Below, piece after piece: positions 1 through 12,100 of a stretch of 64,000 bases of DNA. Made by a program: the position numbers and the translations under genes. Under the pieces are notes generated by a model. That model was not told the DNA's origin. It made no database searches and saw only the letters and a list, made by a program, of their open reading frames with translations. The number at the start of each line of letters is the position of its first letter. The stretch's first letter is position 1. This DNA is from Rhizophagus clarus (taxonomy: Eukaryota > Glomeromycota > Glomeromycetes > Glomerales > Glomeraceae), in contig BLAL01000274.1 of NCBI GenBank assembly GCA_015698045.1, forward strand, positions 1,054,001 to 1,118,000, read 5' to 3'.

Positions 1-272
1 TCGGTTCACATTCTTCTCTCTCAATTATAGATTTTATGATAATCTTTCACAGTTCTTGAATAAGAAAGGGCATTTTCTCTGGCATTTTTTCAGTATTTTT
101 TTTTTCCCAGAATATAGGCTTTAGCAATTTTTTTGGCTAATTCTAGACAGAAACTTTTACTAAAAATATATGGAATACCCAAACTTCTGGGAAAATATAG
201 AATTTCTAAACTTCCAGGTATATTTTTCTTCCAGGAATTTTCTAAAACTACATATTACTTACCCTATTCGAA

Positions 273-1101
273 CATGGCAAGCCAACCTTATTTCAATGAA
301 CACTATAAGAGTTTGCTTGACCAATTACCCCCATCCATGAAAAAGGATGCATGGTTGTGTCTTACCACTCGTAAAAGTAATCCATTATCTGAGGAACAGG
401 CTAAAGGTATTCGTTCAGATATTGAGGAATTACTTACTAAAGAAGTTGAAAGATACTTTAATAAAAAAAATTGCCAGAAGCTTAAGATTGAAGCAAATAC
501 TACTTCTGATGGTTCTAGTACATTATTTCGGCTAGATGGGTTTGAGAAACAGTTAGAAGAATGTGAATTTTGTGTGCAATAGCAGGAAAATAATATTAAG
601 AAAACCATTGAAACTCAAGTTTCTGAAGAACGCAAACGTTTAAAAGATGAATATGATACTCTTATGGCTCAAAAAGAGAGTGGATATAATAAATGTATGG
701 TAGATATGAAGCAGAAATTATATTCATTTAAGTATCAGCTAGAAGAGCAACATAAATCCAGCAAGGCCGACTTGGAGAAACAATACCATTCTCGTATCTC
801 TGCTTTGAATAAATCTAATGTTAAAAAAGATGAGGAGATTGGCAAGTTGTCTGCTACTATCTCCCAACTTAAAAATGATAAGAAGGATATAAAAAAATCA
901 GCCAAGCGAAGGTATAAGGAATTGGAAGATATCATCTTTGCCAAAGACCTAAAGATCATAATTCTTAATGATCGGATATATTCTTTTAATCCTAGTGCAG
1001 GAAGAGATGCGACAATAGAGCCAAGTACAAGTATCTCTTTTCATGAAACTAATTTTTGGGCAGGAAAGCGTGAGGATGCAAAGAATAATCTAAATATCTG
1101 A
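273..1101 (+). pseudogene. Coiled-coil part of the virus-like element
   Basis: A highly charged, Lys/Glu-rich region predicted to be a long coiled coil, starting near the Met of MASQPYFNEHY at 273. It has heptad-like spacing across roughly 600-950, for example the stretch containing LEEQHKSSKADLEKQY. No enzyme motif was seen. It lies upstream of, and converges with, the minus-strand Gag/protease block, with about 200 bases of short direct repeats between. It could be a structural or replication accessory protein of the element; the function is not known. Confidence 0.45.
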
Positions 1102-1303
1102 AAAAAATATACTTTTTGAGTGCGTGTCTGACCCCATCCAAGTTCATTCCAGTTTCACTTTAGATTCTTTGTTGACTCAACCTGACTCTTTGTCAACCAA
1201 ATCTGACTCTTTATTGACCCAACTTTGACCCAATGTAGACTCTTCATTGACTCGACTTTGGCCCAATGTAGACTCGCCATTAGTCCAACACTTAGTTAAT
1301 TTA
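1102..1303. repeat. Short direct repeats between convergent ORFs
   Basis: The motif TTTGACCCAATGTAGACTC and shorter variants (GACTCTTTGTTGAC, TGACTCTTTATTGACC) recur several times between 1170 and 1290. They form an imperfect tandem array of roughly 20-45 bp units between the plus-strand coiled-coil part and the minus-strand protease part. No gene is seen here. It may hold the 3' ends of both transcripts. Confidence 0.5.
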
Positions 1304-3504
1304 TCATAAAAATAAATAAGGATATCTGAATTCCTTTCCACAATACTGACAAGTTCGATCAGCTAGTTTTTTTTTTACAGGTTCTGGCTCTTTTCTCACA
1401 GTAAAAACATTACACTGGGACTTGTGAACTGATAGGGGGATGGTAATAGTTTTTCCGTTAGATGTGGCCTTAAATTCTCCTTTTATTAAAGGCTCCCATC
1501 CAGCCAATATTGCCATTGCGTTCCAAGAATTACTAAAGATTTAGCATTTCCATCCTGATTTTTTTCAGCAGGCACAACAGAAAATTCATCTGTTATAGTG
1601 GCTGTATTTTCTCTGGAACCAATTGTTATAGGAACATTGTCCATAGTGCCGATGGATATGGATTGACTTGCGACTCCGTTAAGCCTATGAATTTTTTTCC
1701 TATTAATTTTAATACCTAAAAGCTCTTCGACAAGTTCAGCAATGTTATCGGAAAATATGGAAGAATCAGAGCCCGTATCAATCATTGCGCAAGGTATTAC
1801 CAAACCTCCTATTTTACAATAAATAGTCGCAATATCGTCAGCATCCTTTATTTGTAAAAAATTTATCTCTAGAGGCTTGGGCCAGTATATATGAACTATG
1901 TCACTTTTTTTTCTGCTGAACAACGCTGGGCATATGCCTTAATAGCATGGTTTAGAATATGGGAAGGTGCGGTCTCTTGATGATTCTCTGAATTGTTAAC
2001 TATTATACCATCCATGGTATCAATTGAAGACTTTGTATTCTCTTCTGATAGGACATCTAAAATGGACTTCTGCTCGGTATTTACTGCTTGCAATAGTGGA
2101 AACAAAATATCTTGAACTTTGCTTGTAACATTCTCCCATGCTAATTCCCTTCTTTTAACTGTATCATTTGGCATAACAGTATTTAAGCAATGGTCTTTTA
2201 ATTTGGGAATATTGTATTAATAAATTTTGAAATTTCTATAAGAATCTCTCTAGAACAATGGGGGACTAATGATGATATGAAAGATTTTAAGGCTATTTGA
2301 TACATTTGATCTGTAGCTATGCGAAGCACCTCATGGCTATTGCCTAATGATTTGCTAGCACGAGATTTGGAAGTAGAGGATTTCTTGGTTACTCCTTCTT
2401 TCGGTTTGGCACTCTTTTTCATAGGTACTCCACTTTGTACCACTTTTTTTTTACAGCATAGCAGTTTTGGGATTCGTCAGCATCAATATATTCGTCATCT
2501 TCTTCTTCAGAATCCTCTATATATTCTTCTATGTATTCTTCTTCAGAGTCTTCAGGATCTTCTACCTCATCCTGGTATACATGATTAATCTTCTTAGTCC
2601 ACTTGCCTTTGGGGCAATTAACCTTTGTATGACCAGCCTTTCCACATGCTGAACAATGTCGGGTTTGCTTTGCAGATGCTTTTGGTACTACCTTTCTAAC
2701 AACTTTCTTTGTGGCATAGACACTTCTGGATGTAAAGGGACTCTTTCTAACATGGGCTGTTTTGCTTCCTAACCTTTTTTGAAGCTCTTCATAGATAAAA
2801 TTTTCTAATGTTATGTCATCTGTTGCTATTCCTGAATATGCCAAATCCCTTGCTAGACGAATTTTAAAATCATCTTTTTATAGTTGAGCTGTATAATTAA
2901 CTGGAGCTATTGTATGAGCTTGTATTCTTTTGTCTGCACTTTCATGCCATATATTACGCAAGTCTGTAAAAAATGCAATGACTGTAGCAGGATTAGCAAT
3001 TCTAACTCTCATTTCTAAATCAGAAGGCAATTGATTAAATAGATAAGGTAAGGCATCAGCATCTGGCATTGCTTGTACTAGTGGTTTGATTCATTTTTCA
3101 TAACTATCTGGAGTATCTGTCTCTAAAAACTTTTCATTAACAAGAGCAAATATAGCACTTCGGTTAGTCCCTACCATAACTTCTCTATATTTTTCACGCA
3201 ACCAATTTAGAAAAAGAGGTTCAGTATTAATAGCTGGATTACCTGCTGCATAAGGATCATTGGTAGGAACAGGTGCAAACCTACCTGTCATCTTATTTAT
3301 CATAACTTGACATTTTGCAGCGGCATTAAAGGCAGCAACGGCTAAGGGACATGCCATCTCATTTATATTTCTAAGCTTTTGATAATATACGTCTGGTGGT
3401 TCCTGCCCATCATAATTGGGTAGTTGTGCAAGTAATGGTGCTAATGTATGCATGACATCTTGTATTGTAGCCATGTTTCCTGGAGGATTGTTTTGTAAAT
3501 TCAA
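1304..3504 (-). pseudogene. Gag-like capsid, zinc knuckle and retropepsin-like part of the virus-like element
   Basis: Read on the minus strand, the order is a capsid-like helical region (about 2880-3504, with NINEMACPLAVAAFNAA and LNWLREKYREVMVGTNR), a CCHC zinc knuckle near 2640 (CSACGKAGHTKVNC) followed by an acidic tail, then a retropepsin-like domain near 1780 with the active-site signature DTGSDSS. Capsid, zinc knuckle and aspartic protease in this order are those of a Gag-PR polyprotein. The region is broken in several places. What follows the protease (1304-1516) ends in a short CXXC segment (CQYCGKEF) rather than a reverse transcriptase. Confidence 0.65.
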
Positions 3505-3539
3505 AATAATTTGTCATGAATTTAATTCCCTACCCTTCC

Positions 3540-4360
3540 ATTTTTGGTATCTATGCCCGATTGAATTCTGCTAAGTCTGCCTCAGCTTTTGCGTCTCTGA
3601 TTTATTAGCTGAAGGATTGCTTTTTCTCCTACTAATACATTTATTCAGTTTTGCTTTCTTAAGGCTATTCTTTGACCATTAGTTTGCCTATCTTGAGCTA
3701 TTTGCCACCAACGTCAACGCTCATTTACCTCATTATTATATGCCAAAGTCAGTAGCTGAGCTCTTCAAAGACATTGATTTCTAGTAGTTGTTAAATCATT
3801 CCTAAGGTCATTGATTCGATCATTAGCTATATGGTATAAACCTTGCATGTTAATAGCATCTTGAGCATGTCTTTGCATAAAGTCCATGAGCAGTTGTTAA
3901 TGAGATTCGTATACCATCTAGTGTATTTTTGGGGTTAAATGATGTATCCCCATCAATATATGCTTCCACCTGATCTAGTGCTTTAGCAATATTTATTAAA
4001 ATATCAGGTATGGCCATATTTTCTTCCTCCGGTCATTCTTCTTCTTCAGAATGTTTATTACTAGATTTAGATAATTCTTGTATACGAGATTTAAGTTTAT
4101 CTATTGTGTCTTCTAGCTGGATAATTCGATTATCTTGAATAACTAATGCCTCCTCTTTTAGCTCCAGGTGATCCTGACATTTTTTAAGTTCATCTAGAAT
4201 AACTTTACATTTATCTTATAGCTGATTAACTTCTTCATCATAAGATTGTAGATTCTTTTCAAGATGAGAAATATATCACTCACAGGCTTTAATTTCCTCT
4301 TCAAGTTTGCGAATTTTCTTTTGTACTAACTTTATCCCTAGATCAAAGTTGCTGTTTAGT
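3540..4360 (-). pseudogene. Coiled-coil N-proximal part linked to the Gag-like block
   Basis: The minus strand upstream of the capsid region reads as a Lys/Glu/Leu-rich coiled coil (for example IQLEDTIDKLKSRIQELSK around 4090) followed by a short conserved-looking stretch (PDILINIAKALDQVEAY near 3990). It is decayed. It probably belongs to the same Gag-type product or an adjacent structural gene; I cannot tell which. It is divergent from the plus-strand integrase, with starts less than 50 bases apart. Confidence 0.4.
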
Positions 4361-4370
4361 TGTTCAAGAT

Positions 4371-5484
4371 ATGTCTGCTCAACTCCCATTATTACCTATT
4401 ATTTCTATAGATTCTGGTGAGGCTCAAAATCTTGATATTTCTATTGCTTTGAAAAAGATTTATTATCAGCCTATTGGTTATCATCGAAATGCTAAAAAAT
4501 TGCATGAAGCTTCTCTTAAAGCTGGATATGATTTTAGTTTAGACGAAGTGGGGACTGGCTTGAGAAACAGGCTGTACACCAAATACATAAGCCTCATCCT
4601 AAATATATTCCTTGTGCAAGTTTTACTTCTATTACTACTCCCAATGAAGTCCACCAGGCGGATGTTCTCTATATGCCTTATGACAAGATAGGTCGGATTA
4701 CATATCTTTTTTGCCTTAATATTGTAGATGTGGCTTCGAGATATAAAGCCTCTGTTCCCATAGGCAGTTATAGTGTCAGGGATAGGAAGGGAATCTTAAC
4801 TTCAAAGACTATTGCTAGAGCGCTTAAGGAGAAATATGATGACCCTGAGTGTCCTCTTGTCTGGCCAGAAACATTTTTAACAGATAGGGGGCCAGAGTTC
4901 AGGGGTGATTGTGAGAAATTAATGAGAGAGCATGGCGTGAAAATTCAGAAGGCTAAATCTAAACGTACTATGGGTATTTTCGAGAGATATAATCAAGCTT
5001 TGATTGAGAAATTATTTCCTTCCCAGGACACTTCTGATCTTTTGACTTTACACTTAAATAAGATATCCAGGGTTTGGGTAAAGAATTTGGCTATAGTTGT
5101 TGAATATATTAATAATTCTAATACAGATCAGCTTGGTATTTCTCCTGTTGATGCAATAGGGAAAGAAGAAGTCTTTGCTAAGCCCTCCAACCTTGAAATA
5201 AGCCTATAGGTTATGATAAGGATCAATTGTCCTATATTAATCTTGTAAGATATTTACTCAAACCAGGTGAGATAGAGGGTGGTGGTGGAAGACGTGCTGG
5301 AAATAAGAATTGGTCTCCTAAAGTTTATCATATCCGTGAAGTTTTAGTACAAAAAAATCAGCCGATCCTATATTGGCTAGAAGATGATGATTGCCATGGT
5401 CCTGAAAGATCTTTTGTGAGAGAGGAGCTTCAGGTCATTGATCCTAATACAGAATTGCCTTCCCAGTGGGTCTTATCAAATTGA
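4371..5484 (+). pseudogene. DDE integrase part of the virus-like element
   Basis: The plus-strand product has an rve-type integrase core. The first Asp region reads IVDVASRYKASVPIG, the second TDRGPEFRGDCEKLMREHGV, and the Glu region follows in MGIFERYNQALIEKLF. A C-terminal chromo- or SH3-like tail is suggested by the segment ending LPSQWVLSN. TDRGPEF with a following ER(Y/F)N is typical of retroviral, Ginger and Polinton integrases. It is divergent from the Gag-like block, which is unusual for an LTR element, where integrase follows Gag on the same strand. It is broken. Confidence 0.65.
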
Positions 5485-5840
5485 TGACAGGAAGTCTTCT
5501 ACTTCTTCGTCAGCTTGTGCTTTGGTATTGAAATAATCCTTGGCTAATTTATGGTAAAGCTTATATAGTTCCATAATAGAATTAAGAATTTCTGGATCAC
5601 TGCCATACCATGATTTGTAATCGCTCATAATTTTATTATATTTGTCTTCATTGGGAAATATTGTTTGGGCTAATTTTAGTACATATTCTTCAGGATCTTC
5701 TGCCTGGCGCAATTTTCTAATCCTTTCTTTATAGCTTTACATGAATTTGCCTTCCTTCGGCCTTCTATAATATAGTCCTGCTTTGATTACATTTATTAAT
5801 GCCTGTTCGATTTCCTGAGATGTGGGCTTGGTATCGGTTA
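5476..5840 (-). pseudogene. Small helical accessory ORF of the virus-like element
   Basis: A short minus-strand reading frame rich in Lys, Tyr and Glu (for example YNKIMSDYKSWYGSDPEIL), converging with the 3' end of the integrase part. No known domain was recognised. It lies inside the element by position only, so membership is inferred. Confidence 0.3.
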
Positions 5841-5910
5841 ATTGATTTTGTGTACTCATTGTGTAATTATGTAAAGATTTATTTAATTAAATTATTTATA
5901 CATCTAGAAA

Positions 5911-6123
5911 ATGAAAGCGAAATCAAAAGCAAAATACATTTGTTATTATCTCCATAATACTGGTGAAATCTGTGGCAGATGCAGTGAAGGTTATCGATCA
6001 CACTTCAAAGCTAAGATGCGTCAGCCGTGCTCTGCTTGTGGTAGACCTACTAAGATAGATAAACCTACAGGGATAAATAATGGCCTATGTAGCTATTGTA
6101 ATAAAAGCAATTATCAGATCTGA
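5911..6123 (+). CDS. Small Cys-rich zinc-ribbon-like ORF
   Basis: A 70-residue plus-strand ORF with a basic start (MKAKSKAKYICYY) and paired cysteines: ICGRC, CSACG and CSYC. The spacing suggests two zinc ribbons or one cross-braced zinc site. Basic charge plus zinc pairs fits a small nucleic-acid-binding protein. It sits at the right edge of the virus-like block and may be one of its accessory genes. I do not recognise the family, and a chance ORF or a fragment remains possible. Confidence 0.35.
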   Translation: MKAKSKAKYICYYLHNTGEICGRCSEGYRSHFKAKMRQPCSACGRPTKIDKPTGINNGLCSYCNKSNYQI

Positions 6124-7349
6124 CATGTAAAAATAATTCGGGATAAGGCCCAGATGTATGATGAGTATACTTCTAGAGGTGAGACTTAGAGGTTAGACTT
6201 GGCATTCATATTTGCCTCATATATAGCATACATTAAAATATGGTAGATATAGTCAGAACGATATAGCATCCACATTCACCCATTCACCCTAAAGGGCTGG
6301 CTCATGTTCCTGCTATATCGTTCCTCCTGTTGAATGCGTATTCACTGGCATCGCCCTAAAGGGCTTTGCCAGCTCATACTTATTCTCTCTTGCTACCTAT
6401 ATATTGTATGCTATTGGGAGGATTTTTTTTACCCTAGCTTTATGATATAGAAATGGCTTCAGAATTGCTTCCTGTATATTGAGAAAGTAATGGTATACTA
6501 AAACTTGGTTAATACGTTTTTGATTCACTAATTTGATTACTTCTTGAGGTTAGACTTTGAGGTTAGACTTATTTTTCATATATCTGAGGTTAGATTTTTT
6601 TACCCCAGTATTTTGCAGAGATTACTCTCCTAGAATGTAAACCAGCATAGTAAAAATAAAAATTTATGGTAAGCTAGAACAAGTGTAATGACCTTTTGAT
6701 TTAATTCCTAATACCAGCTAAATCTAACCTCTTCGAGAATAGACTTAGCATATTGGTATCCATAGGTTAGACTTAGTGATCCTTTGATTACGCTTATGAA
6801 TCACCTTTAGAATTATTTCTTGGATATCACAAAATAATGGTATGCTTATTGGGTTTATAAGGGTCGTAGTCTCAAATATTTCATCACTTCATTCCTCAAT
6901 ATTTGAGACTACTCCCAGAGGCAAACAGTATAGCATATTTTTTTTTGATATATAATTTGGGATTAAAATTGGGTCAGAATGGCTATAAGAAAAGGCATGA
7001 TTCTTGGTATCTGAAGGGCTAATTCGAAGCTAAAAAGATACCAAAATTAATGATAGCTATGAAATTACCCCAGCTTGATTCAGAATGTGGAATTAATACT
7101 TTGGATTTATATCAGGAAAGATTTCGAAATATACTTGGAGGTCTTTTAGAATACCCATTTGGATTTTTACCCTAAAACCCCCATTTTTGTCATAGTATCA
7201 AATTTACTTAATTATGAAAACATGAGACAATATTAGTGTTTTAACGTACTTCTAAGTTTAAACATTTCTAACATATTTATTTTAAAAATAAATTTTGATA
7301 AATTGCTTGAAAATTGCTTTAACACTAAGAATTTGATCTACAATAATAA
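6124..7349. other. Non-coding stretch with hairpins and GAGGTTAGACTT repeats
   Basis: No gene is supported here. The stretch holds several copies of (G)AGGTTAGACTT (6179-6200, 6545-6600, 6765-6780), two copies of the palindrome GCCCTAAAGGGC in related contexts (near 6290 and 6352), and two clear inverted repeats. GAACGATATAGCA at 6256-6268 pairs with TGCTATATCGTTC at 6311-6323. TAGTCTCAAATATT at 6867-6880 pairs with 6898-6911. It may be the non-coding end of the virus-like element or independent repeats. Confidence 0.5.
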
Positions 7350-9166
7350 TTCCCTGGTATATATTAGTGGTTTTTACTGGCTCTGAAGCAGATCACAAAT
7401 TAAATATAATACAATTAACTTACAGGAAGCATCTGTTAGAAGTATGTTAGAATTTTTTCATCCAATACTATTGCGTAATCAACTTAAAAATATACAAGAT
7501 ACAGTTAAAGGTTAATAATATATACAGATGGATCATTTAAAAGACATTCAGATACCAGTATTAGTATGGGTAGTGTGTTTAAAATTATATTCACAGATAA
7601 TTTTCACAGATATTTACAGATATTTATGGATATTTTTAAAAATTTTATATGGTTCAGCATAATTTCAGTGTTCCATCTTTTACTTTTTTAATTTCAATCA
7701 CTAATAAATTTATACATGTATTAAAATATTTTATTAACATTTTATTTATTGTAATAAAACCCTTTACACTAAAACAAAAACAAAAATTAGGTTTTCTTTA
7801 TTATTGATATACATATTAATATACTTTAAAATGCTGCACTATTCATCCAAGAATTTGGTATTCTAAAAGTAAAAAAAAAGAAATGTTAACACATTTTTTT
7901 AAAACAATTAAGTAAATTCTCATGCATAATATATATCTTCAAGTCCGAATTTGTCAAAGACTCTAGCTTCCTAAAAGTAAAAAAAAAAATAAATGATAGT
8001 TGCTTCTTAAATAAAATATCAAAATATCAAAATTGAAACAAACTGACTCTATGAAAAGGAAATTACAAGCTAGTGTTTCATATGAGCCAGTTCAGCTTGA
8101 AAAAAAAAAATATAGCTCAAGCCAAAGTGAGCTGAGCCAAGCCAAGCCAAGAAAATTCTCAAGCTGGTGAACTTTCTTTAAAAATAAAAGCTGGTCCATA
8201 CCTATAAAAAGAAAAGAATGTTGGTTAATGTTCTTATATTAAAAAAGAATCTTTAATATTCTCCCCCCTCACATTACTTCAAAGAGCCATGTGTCAATTG
8301 CAAAAAAGCCTATTCTTACAAAAAAAAAGAAAAGAACATTAGTTAACATTTTTATATTAAAAGAACTATTACTGTTATATTCATAACACAACTTACTATC
8401 CCACAAATTTCAGGAGCCGTATCTAAAGGAAGAAAATAAAAAAAAATAAAAAAATAAAATTTAACAGTTTAAAAAACCGTTTTGATGAAAAAAAATTTTT
8501 TTTTAACATAAAATAAATAAAATATTATGGTAACAGTTTAAAAACCATTTTTTAACACTTGGCTACTCTAAAAAAAAGATTATCTGATCTGATCTAAGTC
8601 ATATAAAAATCGGATTAGTAATGAATGCCAAGGCTATATGCAGTTTTGACAGTTCAGAATTTTTATAAAATTTATTATTTTTTTCAAATGGTTATTTGGC
8701 ATAAAATATCTGTTACATATAACAGATAACAGATTTATCTGTAACACAGATAATTTAGGATAGCCGGATATCTGTAATAACTTATCCGTATCTAACCTTT
8801 TAGTCACAGATTGGATAAATGCAGATAGACAGATATCCAGATCTAACTACTATTCTATATTCCAATATCAGATACAGGAGAATCTCCCAGCGATCAAGGC
8901 AGAGTTAATAGCTATTATAATGGTGCTAATTAATCAGTTATCTAAGATTAACATATTATCCATCTTCGCAGTTTAAAAATTGAAATTACAATATAATATT
9001 TTGTGGATACTTTTCATTAAGTTGATCAGATTTAAAGATTATCGTGACGTTACAGAAAGTGAAGGCTCATGAATCTGATGATCATAATAATGTTTGTAGA
9101 CAAATTAGCTAAAGAAGCATGTAGTAAAGAATGTTTGGTAATTGATCCTAAATTACTTGCCCATAA
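7350..9166 (+). mobile_element. LINE remnant, RNase H region (left part)
   Basis: Decayed coding sequence of a LINE on the plus strand. The RNase H start IYTDGSFKRHSD lies near 7518. After an interruption at 7587-8852 comes AIKAELIAIIMVLINQL (near 8897), and then VKAHESDDHNN with a later DKLAKEAC near 9060-9120, the C-terminal RNase H motifs. This order (TDGS, E region, H..N..D) is that of LINE-encoded RNase H1-like domains. Frames change several times. It continues at 15750 beyond a 6.6-kb insertion. Confidence 0.7.
7587..8852. repeat. MITE-like palindromic repeat, copy A
   Basis: Matches 30391-32613 (copy B) almost base for base once the insertion inside copy B is removed. It holds repeated ACAGATATTTA/GGATA motifs at the left, a run of GAGCCAAGCCAAGCC near 8133, and ends TCTAACTACTA at 8852. 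That end is an inverted match to the left end of copy B (TAGAGGTTAGATCC). The left ~70 bp present in copy B are missing here, so this copy is 5'-shortened. It interrupts the LINE RNase H region. No coding capacity was seen. Confidence 0.75.
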
Positions 9167-9197
9167 GGCCAGATCAAATTAATCATCTGTTTAACAT
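9164..9197 (+). repeat. Left TAA target duplication and TIR
   Basis: TAA at 9164-9166 followed by the TIR from 9167. Mate: 15719-15752 in inverted orientation. The TIR agrees at about 80% over 31 bases, consistent with an old insertion. Confidence 0.7.
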
Positions 9198-12100
9198 TAA
9201 CCCCTCTATATTTTTGATTTTTTATAGTAGTTTAACATCATATACAAAATCACGTGATATATATGATCTAAACCATATTTGTGACTATAAGATCATATAA
9301 GATGTATTACAAAATGATAAAATCTAAAATCTTTAAAATGTTCAAATATCTTCCAAGTTTTCCAATATAATTTATAACTTGATAATCACAGAAAGTATTT
9401 AATAAGAATGTGGGGCATTCATAAACTTAATATAAGCATGTCTTGATTTTTTATTTTATTTAAAATGCCATATTTTATAGTTCACATATGGGCCGATTAG
9501 CAGAATTAACGAAATTAAGCCAAACTAAGGAATTTGACATTAATTTAATAAAAAATAAGTTTCGTATGTTTCACAAAAATGGTTACATTTGTGCTACATG
9601 ATCATATGACACATGATATCAAGAATTACTTCAACAAAGTAATGTTAAAAAATTTTTTTCTTTCATGAACTTCCTATTGAACTCCTCATCAACTCTCCAT
9701 CAACTTTCCCACCAAAGTAAGTTGAGAATTTTTGCAAGTATACCAGTAGTTATTTTACATTGTATACAATTTGCAGCTATGTTTTTTTATTTTTTTTTTA
9801 TAGTTTATAAAAAAATCTTGTATAAACAGCAAAATTAGTATTAATAATGATATTTTAACAAATTTAAATTATGTATTGAATAGTTTTTTATTAAAATCTA
9901 TTTGATATTTGTTATTAATTATTTTTAAATTAATTTTTTTTCATTAAATTGTTAAATATTCTGAAATTTTATTTCTTTTTTTTAATGGACTAACTTTATA
10001 ATATCTTTTTCCTTTTTTTTTAAAAATTTCTTCTACTGGGTTCAGATTAAAAAAGGTAAATTTTTTGGGAGGGATCTTAAAAGGTTATTTTACTTATTTT
10101 TTATATTTTTTGATTAGTTTTTCTTATGTGAGAATGGTTTTGATCAATTTTAATCAGTACTGCGCCACACAACTGATGATTGGCAAATTCCACAAATTAA
10201 CGGACATGATATTGAAGAAAAACACAAATTCTAATTGACTCCAGAGTAGTTAAAGAATCTTCTCTTTCTTCAAATAGCAGTCCAACCTTTAATGACCTTT
10301 TTAAAAACCTTGTTCAGCCTGAATTTTGGTTACATGAAATTCATGTGTTTGTTGGAAAAGGTGATTCAAAATGGAATTTTGTTCAAGGTGGCTTGCAAGA
10401 AGAACTCAATTTACTTACAGCACTTGGTTTTACACATGTAAAATTTGTTATACAACCAGAAAATAATTTACAAAAATTGTTTACAAAATACAAATAAAGT
10501 GAACGCATTTAGTATCTTAATAGAAAATGCTAATAAATTAGCTTTATTTGTAATTAAGAAAGAGGAAAATTGACATGATTTATTGTATAATGATATTATA
10601 AAACTATTCAAACAAAAAGAAGTTGGCTGGACTGGTGGATTGCATAAAACAGTTGGTAAAAAATTTGTTGAATGACTGATAGCATTAATTTGGTATATTG
10701 ATCCACAACTACAAAAATTTAATACATGAAAACTCTATTTTCCAGAGTTTTTCTTAGAACTTGATCAATTTGAAATAAAACTTAATTATAACCATTTTTA
10801 TTCTGAAGAAAAACATAAAAAACATCAACTAGATCGTAATACACTTAGTATTAATCTTACAAGCTTTAAATTTATCATTATTTTTTCCTTGGGCTTGTGG
10901 AATTATTTGGGAATTGATTATTGAACAAGTTTTTGCTTTAATAAAAATGGTTGATCAATATGCTAATTTTTTGAACAAGGCCAATGAACGTATGCATAAA
11001 ATTCATCATAGTGGTGCACCAGACTAGAGATCCTAGTGTAAATCTGGAAGTATATACTATAGATGCTAGTTTTGATGATATAAAAGAAATTTATGAAGAG
11101 TTATCAAGTATTTTAAAGTCTGAAGATGAATATGATTTTATGGATATGGAATATTATTTACCAAAGGATGCGATCAAATGATATGATTATATTAAAAACT
11201 TGCAACTTGATGTTCCTGTAACTATCTACCAATACTATCAAGGGAATTATTTAGGAACTCTAAACTATATATGGAAAGTTCCAACTTCTCCAGATGATAG
11301 AGATGAAATAAAATTAGCGCAAACAATAGCAAGCATTCAAAGTTTATTACCTAAATATTTTACTAAGCAAATGCGTAAAAATGTTCTGTATAAAGTAAGT
11401 ATTAATTGCAATATTATTAATTTATATTTAAAATACATGTACTCATAATGCGTTTTAAAATCTATAGTATTCATTGGTAAAAACTATTACACTGGCAATT
11501 TTGAGAGTTCTTTATTATGATCTAACAGGGGATGCTGCTATGACTAGTAATATTATTAGTAAGGAGATTGAAGAAAGATTAAAAATAATGTTGATGCTTG
11601 AAGATCCTTCAATTATTGTTGATATGAGAATTAATAATGGTTTTAAAGGAACTAAGTTTGATTACTTTTGGAATGAACTAGACACGTATTTTAATGAGAT
11701 AATATTGTTGATCAAATTTCATTCACTATATATATCAAAGTTATGTTAACTTATTTTTATTCAGATAAATGCTGCAGTAGATGATCATCATCATCACGGC
11801 CTTTTATACAAGCCATTGGCAATTTTCCCCAACAAATTCAACTTCTGCCAAAGCAATTCATTACACTGGTCAATTTAAGATAATTTTCAAAGTACAAACC
11901 TGACTTTTGTGTAAAGAACATCCTGATTCGCACTATTGTGCTTGTTATTTTTGATATATGGGTTCTTTGCTAGGAAAATGACTTCTGAGAACTTTTTATC
12001 AAAAATTGAGATTTTTATAGTTCTTTATTTTTCAAAGCTAATAGATTAAAATGAGCTTAATAATAAAATTTAGTTAAAAAATTTCTCAGAAGGTCATTTT

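Larger units (their letters stand above)
1..6200. mobile_element. Virus-like integrating element, broken fossil, genes on both strands
   Basis: A block of parts that belong together by kind: coiled-coil ORFs, a Gag-like capsid region with zinc knuckle and retropepsin-like protease on the minus strand, and a DDE integrase on the plus strand, plus two small accessory ORFs. I see no reverse transcriptase or DNA polymerase, so it is neither an ordinary LTR retrotransposon nor a complete Polinton. The left end is probably outside the window and the right end was not located; no terminal repeats were recognised. It is broken in several places. Family is uncertain: integrase plus Gag on opposite strands suggests a Polinton-like or Ginger-like element with a Gag-type protein. 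Age looks intermediate, since long readable parts remain. Confidence 0.55.

Noticed and set aside
1-6200. Calling the first element a Polinton/Maverick or an ordinary Gypsy element
   Set aside because: No DNA polymerase, ATPase or double-jelly-roll capsid was seen for the former, and no reverse transcriptase or terminal repeats for the latter, so the family is left open.
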